Virus record (IMG/VR): IMGVR_UViG_3300033149_006648
Location: 5,436 to 32,839 of that record
DNA from: a virus
DNA length: 27,404 nucleotides
Strand: one strand, 5' to 3'
The notes below the pieces were generated by a model, which did no database searches, was not told the origin of the DNA, and worked only from the letters and a program-made list of their open reading frames with translations. This document shows, piece by piece, positions 17,784 to 25,567 of the stretch (positions are counted from its first letter, which is position 1; each line of letters starts with the position of its first letter). A program made the translations under genes and the position numbers.

Positions 17784-18383
17784 TTACCTCAATTCATCAT
17801 GCCAGATATGATCTCCCTGATTCGGAGGGATTGACTGATTGAACCGCGCATCCACCGCCTGGACCCGAGCCAGAATACCAACCACCGGATCGTTATATTC
17901 TCTCTGAATTTCGGCTTGCAATTTGTCATTTGAGGTCAGAGGCTTACACAGTCTGGCTGCCAGTCCGGCAACAATTGCCGGAAGAATATAAGCGGGTAGA
18001 TCGCCGAACGCTGCAGGACGAAACACATACCGAATATAGACTTCATCGGCGTTTGTCAGAATCTGATTCCCTTCAACAATGTATTCCTCCACATCTACAT
18101 TATCTTCCCCACAGAATCGGACAAAATCAGAGGGTAGATCATAGGCGTGATCGTAACCAAAGGCGGGGGGCGTCTCATTTTCGCTCAGTTCTGCTCGCTT
18201 GCTTACACCGTTCCAGTCAAATCCGGCGAGAATTTCCTCCAGAATCAGGGGCAGGTGCAATCTACAGCTATCAGCGATATTACTACTATCGCTGTCATAG
18301 TCAGAAATGTCTCCTACGTGTAGTCGAGCCAGGGCAGCGTTGCAGAGCTCGGTCCAGGTGGTGGGTAGCGTCGGTCCGGCCAT
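17784..18383 (-). CDS. Head-to-tail adaptor / tail tubular protein A (T7 gp11-like)
   Basis: A 199-residue protein of the gp11/gp4-type adaptor family. The N-terminus (TELCNAALARLHVGDISDYD) is the usual start, followed by a WNGVSKRAELSE helix, the hallmark AYDLPSDFVRFCG, the VEGNQILTNADEVYIRYVFRP strand pair and a C-terminal helix pair PAYILPAIVAGLAARLCKPLTSN. Twelve copies would bind the portal and carry the nozzle. It is followed by the nozzle gene after 3 bases, the standard order. The ribosome site AGGAA is made by the last codons of the preceding small gene. Confidence 0.88.
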   Translation of the reverse strand: MAGPTLPTTWTELCNAALARLHVGDISDYDSDSSNIADSCRLHLPLILEEILAGFDWNGVSKRAELSENETPPAFGYDHAYDLPSDFVRFCGEDNVDVEEYIVEGNQILTNADEVYIRYVFRPAAFGDLPAYILPAIVAGLAARLCKPLTSNDKLQAEIQREYNDPVVGILARVQAVDARFNQSIPPNQGDHIWHDELR

Positions 18384-18386
18384 AGA

Positions 18387-18596
18387 TTATTCCTGGGTCT
18401 TTGATTCTTCTTTGGATGTTTTCTTGACCTGATCCGTCTTTTTCTCGACCTCTACGGGTATCTCCTTGAAATACTTGATGAGTCCGATAGTTTTCAGATG
18501 TTTGACCTGATCTTTTGTCAACTCATATACATCATCCTCGTAGTAGCCGAGACACTTGCTGTTGTCGTAACAGCGCTCTAAACATAGATACTTCAT
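18387..18596 (-). CDS. Small hypothetical protein between cement and adaptor genes
   Basis: A 69-residue protein with an N-terminal compact part that has three cysteines (YLCLERCYDNSKC) and an ELTKDQVKHLKTIGLIKYF helix, and a Lys/Glu/Ser-rich tail that looks disordered. Small proteins of this kind, with a [ED]LT..QV..L element, recur beside head-completion genes in phages, but I recognise no family. The gene is the first after the capsid-region terminator; its AAGGAG site lies 8 bases before the ATG, and only a few bases after the terminator T-run. Real by ribosome site and operon position; function unknown. Confidence 0.75.
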   Translation of the reverse strand: MKYLCLERCYDNSKCLGYYEDDVYELTKDQVKHLKTIGLIKYFKEIPVEVEKKTDQVKKTSKEESKTQE

Positions 18597-18611
18597 ATTG
18601 TTTTCTCCTTC

Positions 18612-18640
18612 AAAAAAGCCCCCGGCATTATACCGGGGGC
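18612..18640 (-). terminator. Strong rho-independent terminator after the capsid-cement genes
   Basis: On the minus strand a perfect 8-bp stem (GCCCCCGG with CCGGGGGC) and a 7-base loop are followed directly by six T residues. It lies after the cement gene stop and before the ribosome site of the next small gene. The position matches T-phi of phage T7, which sits after the capsid gene and raises capsid mRNA over the tail genes. Confidence 0.93.
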
Positions 18641-18660
18641 CGATCGTTTACGAGTCCCCG

Positions 18661-19095
18661 TTAGGCGCCGGGCGCGGCCTCGGGAACATTCGGGCCGAAC
18701 TCGATCCAGGCTTCCACCGTTTTTGCGGTAAAACTTCCGGATGATTTCGGCGTACAGCCTGCCTGAATGTATCGATTGACGTTTGACGGCAGAGGTAGGG
18801 CAATTACCGTGCCTTTTTCCGGTGCGGTAATCTCCGGACCGATGAGTACCTTCTTGGCCGATCCCATCTCCGAATCACTGTCTTCGCGCAAGAATGGAAT
18901 CATGCCGTCGATGGCCTCAAAATCCGCAGCCGCCTTAAACACGATGTATGCATTCTCTCCGGATACGCCCAGTGCGTGCCGGCCAAACCGGGCACCGCTA
19001 CCTATTGCTTCCAGGTCGAGAACGTCCGCGCTATAAACGTCGGTGTCGACAGTAGCCAGGCTGATGTTACCAAAATTGTTGAGTGCATCTCTCAT
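18661..19095 (-). CDS. Capsid cement / decoration protein (Bbp16-like)
   Basis: A 144-residue beta-rich protein beginning MRDALNNFGNISLATVDTDVYSADVLDLEA and continuing with a GENAYIVFKAAADFEAIDG strand, an IGPEITAPEKGTVIALPLP segment and NRYIQAGCTPKSSGSFTAKTVEAWIEF. This pattern is that of the Bbp16 cement proteins of Bordetella phage BPP-1 and relatives, which form trimers or dimers on the capsid surface and stabilise the expanded head. It directly follows the capsid gene (10-base gap) with AAGGAG before the ATG, and is followed by the strong terminator, so it is likely made in the same high amount as the capsid protein. Confidence 0.82.
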   Translation of the reverse strand: MRDALNNFGNISLATVDTDVYSADVLDLEAIGSGARFGRHALGVSGENAYIVFKAAADFEAIDGMIPFLREDSDSEMGSAKKVLIGPEITAPEKGTVIALPLPSNVNRYIQAGCTPKSSGSFTAKTVEAWIEFGPNVPEAAPGA

Positions 19096-19105
19096 GGCTT
19101 GCTCC

Positions 19106-20098
19106 TTAGCTCACCGCGCTCTCGGTGTTGAGAAGCGGCTCCATCAACCGGATCGGGATTCCGGCTACGAACGTGATGGGACCATAGTTCTGGACCTCCC
19201 GAATAGTCATATGTACGTTGTCTTTCTCGTAGGCCATGTTGTCCAACTGACCCTTGAGAGTGCGGTTACAGAACGCTACCGCGTTCCGCCCGACCTTGGG
19301 CAGCCAGTTCTTCGCGTTGATAAAGACATCCACACCCTGACCCACCGTTGTATCACGGAAGTTGTTGCTCCCGCCGGCGGTCTCGATGTTGCAGATCCGC
19401 ATGAATGCCCGTACATTGCGCTCCACCAAAGCCGCCCAGATCTCGTAATGCCGGATCCACGCCCAGTAGTTCCCTGTTCCGGTGGGAGCGGGAACACTAT
19501 GCCGACCCCGGTCTTCGTTGAGTAATCCAGGTTGGGTTCCCGGAGGATAAGCCAGGAAAAATCCTGAAGGGCCAAACTCAAACAGGTACATTGAAGTCAA
19601 ATCCGACCCGGTTCCACCCAGGCTCCAGACGTTTTTGGCGGTACCCAGGGCAGCCCTCCGACGACTCAGGCTTTTGAACGCATCGGGGGTTTCGCCCTCA
19701 TTGGCGTAGATGAGCTGGTAGATCCAGTCCTGCATCAAGCCTTCGAGGTTCATCGCGTCCTCGGAATCGCGGACGGCAAATGCATTTTTGACCCCTTTGA
19801 GCACCCGCTCGTCGACATGGCTATCCCCCTCGTACAACTTAACCGGCTCCAGAATCGCATCAGCAGAACTGGAGATCGTGGGTACGGGAGCATTGGCCTT
19901 ACTGAACGCACCCTTGCCGAGCCGTTTTGCCTGCAGCTGCTTGTTATACAGACTGTGGGTAGCAGGCAACCACGTCACTTCATCCAGAAAATCATTCTGC
20001 TGCTGAAGCTCCGCGATGACGGCTGCGGCTCCGTCATACCCCTCACGTTTGCTGGCCTCGGCCAGACTGAGGGGAGTGTTCATTGTAATAACGCTCAT
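19106..20098 (-). CDS. Major capsid protein (BPP-1-type, HK97 fold)
   Basis: A 330-residue protein. The N-terminus (NTPLSLAEASKREGYDGAAAVIAELQQQNDFLDEVTWLPA) and the later AQRLGKG-like, KNWLPKVGRNAVAFCNR and YGPITFVAGIPIRLMEPLL elements are those of the BPP-1-type major capsid protein family. It would assemble with the scaffold into the prohead. The start ATG has GGAG 8 bases upstream. A 186-base leader separates it from the upstream 55-aa gene and carries a repeated motif and a hairpin, so it may have its own promoter or processing site. It is followed by the cement gene and a strong terminator. Confidence 0.9.
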   Translation of the reverse strand: MSVITMNTPLSLAEASKREGYDGAAAVIAELQQQNDFLDEVTWLPATHSLYNKQLQAKRLGKGAFSKANAPVPTISSSADAILEPVKLYEGDSHVDERVLKGVKNAFAVRDSEDAMNLEGLMQDWIYQLIYANEGETPDAFKSLSRRRAALGTAKNVWSLGGTGSDLTSMYLFEFGPSGFFLAYPPGTQPGLLNEDRGRHSVPAPTGTGNYWAWIRHYEIWAALVERNVRAFMRICNIETAGGSNNFRDTTVGQGVDVFINAKNWLPKVGRNAVAFCNRTLKGQLDNMAYEKDNVHMTIREVQNYGPITFVAGIPIRLMEPLLNTESAVS

Positions 20099-20178
20099 TG
20101 TCGTTACTCCTTCTTATGTGTATTCCGCAGCGTTTCTGGTATCTCAGATTGAACTATCCTGTCCCCTGGTGAGAATAT

Positions 20179-20238
20179 GTCTATTTCCTACCCGGTTTCG
20201 ACCAAAATATCTCAAACGCAGGTCTATTTCTAGTACCC
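20179..20238 (-). promoter_or_regulatory. Two copies of a GGGTA..GAAATAGAC motif in the capsid-gene leader
   Basis: On the minus strand GGGTACTAGAAATAGAC (20238-20222) and GGGTAGGAAATAGAC (20193-20179) occur 43 bases apart in the leader of the capsid gene. No sigma-70 boxes with good spacing were found there. A repeated site at the expected place of a strong late promoter may be a phage promoter or activator site; this is inference. Confidence 0.35.
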
Positions 20239-20264
20239 TCAGTGTCCAGCGATTTGCCGCCATG

Positions 20265-20283
20265 GATACCGCAACGCGGTATC
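20265..20283 (-). other. Perfect 8-bp stem-loop directly after the 55-aa gene
   Basis: GATACCGC and GCGGTATC pair around a 3-base loop, one base after the stop codon of the 55-aa gene. There is no T-run, so it is not a typical intrinsic terminator. It could be an RNA processing or stability hairpin upstream of the capsid message. Confidence 0.6.
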
Positions 20284-20284
20284 A

Positions 20285-20452
20285 CTATTTGCTATTCTTT
20301 GCAAATTCTTCAAACTCCTGACTATAGCTGTGCATCGGTCGCTTCGGTTCGCCGCCGCTTTCAACCGACCCTCCCTCTTCATGGTTCTCGTCCACCTGTT
20401 GATCCGGTGATTCTTTTTTGATTTCTTCCAAAACATCATCCAACAGAGCCAT
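20285..20452 (-). CDS. Small acidic protein between scaffold and capsid genes (55 aa)
   Basis: A 55-codon gene beginning at ATG 20452, whose first base is the last base of the scaffold stop (TAATG). A run of six G about 7 bases upstream, made by the scaffold's final Gly codons, serves as ribosome site. The product begins MALLDDVLEEIKKE, has an acidic, Gly-rich middle (HEEGGSVESGGE) and ends in a helix SYSQEFEEFAKNSK. It is translationally coupled to the scaffold and lies just before the capsid gene. The C-terminal SYSQEF resembles the scaffold's own SYSPEFQKQ end, which hints at a shared capsid-binding element. Function otherwise unknown. Confidence 0.72.
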   Translation of the reverse strand: MALLDDVLEEIKKESPDQQVDENHEEGGSVESGGEPKRPMHSYSQEFEEFAKNSK

Positions 20453-21252
20453 TACTTTATCCCCCCATATTGCTTCTGAAACTCAGGCGAATAACTGCCA
20501 AACCGACCCTCAGGCTTTGTCGTGTCTTTACCCGAGGTTCCACCTTCCACAAACGGCTCATCACTAAAATGCCTTTCGATCTCCGCCGCTTTCAAGGCAA
20601 AAGCAGGATTATAAATCAGTCCGGCATCGGTTAATGATTTGATCACATCGGTATCTCCTATCCGTTTAATGAGAAACCGCTTAAACAAATTCAACGTTTC
20701 AGTACGTTTGTCCTCGTCATTATCCAGTTTCTTTAAGAGCTCGGGTTCAAACTGTTCCACCGCCTTTTTTCCCTGAATGGCCTGTTGGGTTTTCCCGGCG
20801 GTGGCCAGCTTTAATACCACTTCCCCAAACTTGTTAGCTTGCTTCTTGGTTAGGCCCATGTTGAACGCGGCTTTTTTCAACAGGTTGCCGACTTCCTCTC
20901 CGCCCTCTATTCCCTCAAGCTTAATCTCGTATTCCTCTGCTTTTTCCGGCAATCCCATGGCTTCCCGAAATTTTTTGACTTCTTCAGGATCGGGATTCTC
21001 CAGATTTGGAACAATCACGGCCCGAGATAACCTATCCTCCTGATTCACCACGGCCTGAGCTAGGTCAGTGATCTTGGGATACTTAGAAAGCCGCTCCTTC
21101 AATTTCTCCCGTACATCGGGTGAAATCTGCGAAAGATAAGCAATATCGTTCTTTTTCTCGTCTCCTTCATTTCCCTCATTCGGCGTATCCTCCGACACTT
21201 GTGCTCCGGCTGCTCCGCCCTCATCGGGGGCCCAATAAATCCTCTGTTTCAT
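20452..21252 (-). CDS. Scaffolding protein
   Basis: A 266-residue protein, charged and mostly helical, with an acidic disordered N-terminus (GAAGAQVSEDTPNEG), a coiled central region, and the typical NPDPEEVKKFREAMGLPEKAEEYEI element found in phage scaffold proteins. The C-terminus is basic/aromatic (RFGSYSPEFQKQYGG), the part that usually binds capsid protein. It would direct prohead assembly and leave before packaging. The ATG overlaps the stop of the Bbp19-like gene by 4 bases (ATGA) with a GGAGGAG site upstream. Order portal, Bbp19-like, scaffold, capsid is that of BPP-1-like phages. Confidence 0.85.
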   Translation of the reverse strand: MKQRIYWAPDEGGAAGAQVSEDTPNEGNEGDEKKNDIAYLSQISPDVREKLKERLSKYPKITDLAQAVVNQEDRLSRAVIVPNLENPDPEEVKKFREAMGLPEKAEEYEIKLEGIEGGEEVGNLLKKAAFNMGLTKKQANKFGEVVLKLATAGKTQQAIQGKKAVEQFEPELLKKLDNDEDKRTETLNLFKRFLIKRIGDTDVIKSLTDAGLIYNPAFALKAAEIERHFSDEPFVEGGTSGKDTTKPEGRFGSYSPEFQKQYGGIK

Positions 21253-21569
21253 TTTTCTTTCTCCTCCTCATGAATTTTGCTGCGTAGTGCAGCTATATCA
21301 TTATCGTTCGCCGCTTCGGTGTATTTCCGTGTAAGCTCGAACAGATTAAATTCATGAACCACGCCCATCTTAGCCAGTAATCGATTCCCAAGTGCATGCA
21401 GTTCCGGCACAACCTTCTCAGGATCACCTACCCATAGGCCGCATTCATTCAAAATCCACGTCAGCACCTGCACGCCATCATCTGTTGTTAGGGTACGGCG
21501 GAATACCTCGCGACTGCTCTCTTCCAAGAGCAGACTGTCCTTGGCATCTTTAATCTCTTCCTTGGTCAT
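21249..21569 (-). CDS. Bbp19-like phage head protein
   Basis: I start the gene at ATG 21569, which has GAGAGG just upstream; a TTG 12 bases earlier would add four residues but overlaps the portal stop and has no better site. The 106-residue product contains SREVFRRTLTTDDGVQVLTWILNECGLWVGDPE followed by a LHALGNRLLAKMGVVHEFNLFELTRKY helix. This is the pattern of the Bbp19 family: an early helix with a G..VL..IL..CG motif, then a helix with GNR..A..L. The family is found next to portal and scaffold genes in BPP-1-like phages and has no firmly known role. It is coupled to the scaffold gene by a 4-base overlap. Confidence 0.74.
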   Translation of the reverse strand: MTKEEIKDAKDSLLLEESSREVFRRTLTTDDGVQVLTWILNECGLWVGDPEKVVPELHALGNRLLAKMGVVHEFNLFELTRKYTEAANDNDIAALRSKIHEEEKEK

Positions 21570-21577
21570 GACACCTC

Positions 21578-23296
21578 TCAAGAACCCGGCACCATGTTTT
21601 CAACCGGACTACCGGGTTGCGGCGCTTCGCTGCCGGCTTTCAACATCTGGGCCCCAGCCTGAGCAGATTCTACCTGCATCTTGTGCTGCATTGCCCTGGC
21701 CTGCAATTGCGCCCTGGCCGCTCGCATGCGCTGAACATCGTTAATATCACGTACCACCCGCTTGTCGACATGATACAACTCCTCGGTAACACGGGCATAT
21801 TCATTGAAATCAATATTATCCAACACAGTACTCGTCTCGCCGATTTTATTTTGAATACCGGCTACTACCAACAATTCATTTAGCCACTGCCGGGTGGTAT
21901 CCAGACGCAGATAGCGTTTCTGAAGCTGCGCCAGGGGAGATATTAAGTCTACCTGTAACTCCCGCCCCCGCAACGCAGGAGGAGGCGGCGGTACTCGCCC
22001 GGTTTCCATTTCCAGGCGGAAAAGATCCTCGATTGCCGGCTCCAAAAACTCAGCCGATAGGCGTCCGAAAAACGCAGTCAACATAGCCGCCTGCTCGCTC
22101 CTGATTCCCTGGACCTCGGTAGCCGTTTTGATGCGCTCCAAATTCTCAGTGAGCACTAAAAACAGATTCGAATAATAGCTCTCATTAATCGAATCTTGCA
22201 TCATTTTCAAATCCTCAGCTATCGGCTCGATCTTCCCAACAACCAACCCGGGACTATAATCTTGTCCGGGGCGCATAAATGTAAATGCATTCGGAGTAAG
22301 ATTTATTTTACCCCTCAGGCTCTCAGTGGCCTTTATCGGTGGCCTGGCCGACAATTGCACCAAGCGGCTGAAATCATTACGCAAACCGTTGGCTTGTTTA
22401 ATGTTGGATATCTCGATCATACCGGGACAATCTACCCCCCATACCACTCCATCGGGATTGCGGCTCCAACGCCAGGCAAAAAACGGCTTGGTATCATACC
22501 CACCTTCCCGGATTGGATTTGCATGATCTGCATCAGCTACATACAGCGAGTAATAGGGCATACCCCGGCTTTCACGCATCCCGATATCAAGATCAAACTT
22601 ATCCAACGGTAGAATAAACTGCTGGAAACACCATCTCGCGGTTTTACCCTGCTCATAAGCTTCGCGGATTTGATGAGGTAAAGCATCAACTCCGAATATA
22701 GCCGCGGCCTGAAATGGACTCAGCCATAGATCACGAAACAAAACATCTATCTCCCCCCAGGGATTCTCCATTAACAACACCCGCTTGAGGTGCAATGTTT
22801 GGTAATGTGGGATACCCCTGGCCGGATCGTCTTGCCGGAACATTACTCCCGTGCCAAAATCGGCTCCTGTACGGATAAAACTACGACCCTCGTCGTAAAA
22901 TGAACTCAGGTTCAACCGATGATACATACCGGTTTCGACGCGCTGCAACCATTCCGCATTTTCATCCCTTTCCATCAGCTCCTCGTCTTCCAGCATAAGC
23001 CGCATCCAGGGGGCACCACGACTGAATGCATATCCTTGGATCCCATCGGTCAACCGAACCGATGCTTTGATCCCTGTGTTGTCATAGATATCCTGAAATG
23101 TTCGAGGAGCTGTTTTACCAGGACTTCCTTCGTTCCAATCCGACATTGCCGGATTCACCTTCTCGGCGATATTAGCCCAAATTGAATCATACCGTTCCCG
23201 ATCCGCCAACTGTTCTGAGCGTATTGTGTACAGCTTTTCCACGCTGTCTTTACTGATCCTGGGTGTGGCCTGAATTATTTCATCTGTCTTAGCCAT
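21578..23296 (-). CDS. Portal protein (head-tail connector, T7 gp8/BPP-1 type)
   Basis: A 572-residue protein of the podoviral head-to-tail connector family. Visible family features: RYDSIWANIAEKVNP near the N-terminus, DNTGIKASVRLTDGIQGYAFSRGAPWMRL (the usual T...L.dG..g..tsp..PWf.L pattern), a GADFGTGVMF turn, RWSRNPDGVVWGVDCPGM, and the C-terminal TATEVQGIRSEQAAMLTAFFGRLSAEFLEPAIEDLF helix that ends in the crown/barrel helix. Twelve copies form the DNA gate and bind terminase and the gp11-like adaptor. The C-terminal 60 residues are Ala/Gln-rich and helical (barrel). The ATG is 9 bases after the terminase nuclease stop with AAGGAAT upstream. Confidence 0.93.
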   Translation of the reverse strand: MAKTDEIIQATPRISKDSVEKLYTIRSEQLADRERYDSIWANIAEKVNPAMSDWNEGSPGKTAPRTFQDIYDNTGIKASVRLTDGIQGYAFSRGAPWMRLMLEDEELMERDENAEWLQRVETGMYHRLNLSSFYDEGRSFIRTGADFGTGVMFRQDDPARGIPHYQTLHLKRVLLMENPWGEIDVLFRDLWLSPFQAAAIFGVDALPHQIREAYEQGKTARWCFQQFILPLDKFDLDIGMRESRGMPYYSLYVADADHANPIREGGYDTKPFFAWRWSRNPDGVVWGVDCPGMIEISNIKQANGLRNDFSRLVQLSARPPIKATESLRGKINLTPNAFTFMRPGQDYSPGLVVGKIEPIAEDLKMMQDSINESYYSNLFLVLTENLERIKTATEVQGIRSEQAAMLTAFFGRLSAEFLEPAIEDLFRLEMETGRVPPPPPALRGRELQVDLISPLAQLQKRYLRLDTTRQWLNELLVVAGIQNKIGETSTVLDNIDFNEYARVTEELYHVDKRVVRDINDVQRMRAARAQLQARAMQHKMQVESAQAGAQMLKAGSEAPQPGSPVENMVPGS

Positions 23297-23305
23297 ATCA
23301 TTCCT

Positions 23306-24031
23306 TTACCAAAAATCGTACGGATCCCATGACCCTAGATCATTATCCTCCGGAAGGCTGCGTTCGGGGATCTCCTGTTGCGCCCGTTGCTTTACAAACC
23401 ACCATGCGCCCATTAGATAGCAGATCACGATATCGTCATGCTCTTCTTCGGTTTCCGCCTCAAATACCTTGTGCTTGGTGCGTTCGTTGATCTTGCCCCG
23501 AAAGGCTTTAAACTGTTTCCTAGCCTCCTCAGCCCACTGCAGCCCGGCGGCCACACGTACCCTCTCCTGCTGAATCAACAGCTGACCTGCGGCCACCAAA
23601 TCCGCCTTGGGTACATGGATCTCTTTCAGCGTACGCATTTTGAGCTTGTGTATCGACGGAAATATCTCCGCAGCATCCGCATACACCTCCCGCACGGAAC
23701 CACTACCCGTGGTGATAATAGGGATCGGATACAACCCCTGCTCGCGCATAATTTCCACCACCCCTTCGCCCACGCCCGTGCCATCTACAATCAAATCGGC
23801 GTTCTCAACTAGGTTGGCTCTCTGCATCAGCTCCTCAATATCCCGGACAATCGAATGGTACCGCATCCCCTGTCTCTGGCTGATGTACACGATATCGTAA
23901 TAGTGGACAACTTTGTCCGGTTGCTTCAACAATTCATGGCCTAATGCTATCTGCGGGCTATCCTTCATCACCACAATTGCCGTAAAATCCCTCTTTTTTG
24001 CCAGATCCACCAGTACCGCATATTCATTCAT
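23306..24031 (-). CDS. Large terminase, nuclease domain (separate gene)
   Basis: A 241-residue protein equal to the C-terminal RNase H-fold nuclease half of a large terminase. Acidic metal-binding residues are seen in order: D9 in AVLVDLAKKRDFTAIVV, D83 in LIVDGTGVGEG, and D199/D200 in EEHDDIVICYLMGAW. It cuts concatemeric DNA at the start and end of packaging. The start ATG overlaps the ATPase gene's stop by 4 bases (ATGA), so the halves are made as two proteins from coupled frames and must assemble, unless a frameshift joins them. The C-terminus DLGSWDPYDFW is aromatic and acidic. It precedes the portal gene. Confidence 0.9.
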   Translation of the reverse strand: MNEYAVLVDLAKKRDFTAIVVMKDSPQIALGHELLKQPDKVVHYYDIVYISQRQGMRYHSIVRDIEELMQRANLVENADLIVDGTGVGEGVVEIMREQGLYPIPIITTGSGSVREVYADAAEIFPSIHKLKMRTLKEIHVPKADLVAAGQLLIQQERVRVAAGLQWAEEARKQFKAFRGKINERTKHKVFEAETEEEHDDIVICYLMGAWWFVKQRAQQEIPERSLPEDNDLGSWDPYDFW

Positions 24032-24966
24032 ATCGTTTCCACGTGAGGACTCACTAGTACGCCCTCATCAGATTCGTCCGGCTTGACGGGATTGCCGAAT
24101 AGCCGATCAATCTGATCGTAATCAAACACCACGTCCTCAGGCTCCACGTACTCACATAAATACTCTTGGCGAAACCAACGCTCTCCATGCTCCTCAAGTT
24201 CCTCCAGCATAAAATCCCGGTCCCGATGCCGGGGTGAATAAAACCCGTTAATCCCAGCAACCGCCAGACGTTTGCGAAATTGCTCCTCCGGTTCCGCTGG
24301 AATCAGTTCACAATATTCGTTGAGCTCCCAGGGGGCCTTAACCACAATCCGGGTCCACCGCTGGGACTCACTCGCTTTGTGAAACCATCCATCCCGTCCA
24401 TTCGGTGTGCTGAGCGCAATCACCACGCATCGTGGATTTTCGGTCAACATGGGCCGGACGGTCTTATAGAGCACGTCGTCAATGTAGGCCGCCTCGTCGA
24501 ACACAATCACCCGGGGCATGCTCTTTCCCCGCTTTGTTTTAGCCGTTGAGGTATGGGCCCGCACATAACTACCGTTTGGCAGCTTTATATGCTCCGTTGA
24601 ATCCAGGACCAAGGGAGGATATGACGCATCACGCCGTATAAAATCCTTGACCCGATCTATATCGTCCTTGGACTGATCATCAGACGGTGCATATATCAGA
24701 CTCAGTGCCCGCTCCATTTTCGACACATACGCCGGCACACCCGCCGTGACCGTGCTTTTGCCCGATTGGCGAGCTCCGTTAATATGTATCCGAGTACACC
24801 CCCGCTTGATCTCATCCAGGGTGAATACCTGCCACGGATATGGCTCGTACCCCAACCGCCGTAAATACTCCGTGGGATCGATCGCGTCAATCAGGTCCAG
24901 TGCTAACAAGCTCTTTAAGCGCGGTAACGATCCTACTCCTTGCATCAGGCGCATCCTCCAGTGCAT
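24028..24966 (-). CDS. Large terminase, ATPase domain (separate gene)
   Basis: A 312-residue protein equal to the N-terminal motor half of a large terminase. It has an adenine-binding YEPYPWQ element (about 40-46), Walker A GARQSGKST (64-72), Walker B VIVFDEA with catalytic D157-E158, and coupling motif ALSTPNG (184-190). It ends shortly after the RQEYLCEYVEPEDVVFDY linker, where fused terminases go on into the nuclease. It powers DNA translocation into the prohead. ATG 24966 overlaps the small terminase by 80 bases; an in-frame ATG at codon 8 with GGAGG 9 bases upstream is an alternative start. Both Walker motifs and the linker are intact, so it is not a decayed gene. Confidence 0.92.
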   Translation of the reverse strand: MHWRMRLMQGVGSLPRLKSLLALDLIDAIDPTEYLRRLGYEPYPWQVFTLDEIKRGCTRIHINGARQSGKSTVTAGVPAYVSKMERALSLIYAPSDDQSKDDIDRVKDFIRRDASYPPLVLDSTEHIKLPNGSYVRAHTSTAKTKRGKSMPRVIVFDEAAYIDDVLYKTVRPMLTENPRCVVIALSTPNGRDGWFHKASESQRWTRIVVKAPWELNEYCELIPAEPEEQFRKRLAVAGINGFYSPRHRDRDFMLEELEEHGERWFRQEYLCEYVEPEDVVFDYDQIDRLFGNPVKPDESDEGVLVSPHVETI

Positions 24967-25558
24967 TTAATATCGCGACTTTGATCTCCGCCCATTGTTC
25001 GATCACCGCCACATTAACAACCACATCCTGTATCTGCCCCGCCACCCGAGCCAGAAATTCCATCTGCTCGCGGGCTTTGCTCATGGTGTTCAACACCAAC
25101 TGCCGGGGATCCGCATGTTTGTACCGCACGGTAATAACGTGTTTCCCTGATGCCTTCAGCCGATCCAGAACCTGTTGTAGAGTCATTAATCGTGTACGCC
25201 AGTTACCGTCCTCATCCACCTCCTCATATACGATACTCATCTCTCCGGCCCGAGGACCCAGGAAATACTCACCAGGTTTGTCCGGGTGTTCCAGAAATTC
25301 ATCACAGGCCCGGTACATCTTATGAATCCGCTCGATAGCCTCCCGCACCTCATGCAACGCCAACGATCCATCCCGCATCCCCTGCTCATAGGCCGCTTTT
25401 CCAACTCGTGGTAACAGTTTCTCCTTCAGATATCTCGATAACGCGGCTTGGGAAATGCCATACCGTTCCTTTATTTTCCCATACGATTCGCCTCGGACTA
25501 GGGCCCGGATAATCCGATCTTTCTTCGGATGCTGATCAACTTTCCACTTTCGCGGCAC
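24887..25558 (-). CDS. Small terminase subunit
   Basis: A 223-residue protein with an N-terminal helix-turn-helix (RIIRALVRGESYGKIKERYGISQAALSRYL, about 15-44), a helical middle with a charged insertion (GNWRTRLMTLQQVLDRLK), and a helical C-terminus. This is the usual build of a phage small terminase, which binds the packaging site and hands DNA to the ATPase. The start is GTG 25558, with AGGGG 6 bases upstream; the ATG two bases further out is in another frame. It lies directly before the ATPase gene and overlaps it. The call rests on the HTH and on gene order rather than on a unique motif. Confidence 0.8.
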   Translation of the reverse strand: MPRKWKVDQHPKKDRIIRALVRGESYGKIKERYGISQAALSRYLKEKLLPRVGKAAYEQGMRDGSLALHEVREAIERIHKMYRACDEFLEHPDKPGEYFLGPRAGEMSIVYEEVDEDGNWRTRLMTLQQVLDRLKASGKHVITVRYKHADPRQLVLNTMSKAREQMEFLARVAGQIQDVVVNVAVIEQWAEIKVAILNALEDAPDARSRIVTALKELVSTGPD

Positions 25559-25567
25559 ATCAGACCC

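Noticed and set aside
20239-20439. 66-codon minus-strand frame starting ATGATGTTTTGG
   Set aside because: It overlaps the 55-aa gene in another frame, lacks a ribosome site and encodes a composition unlike its neighbours; the coupled 55-aa frame is better.
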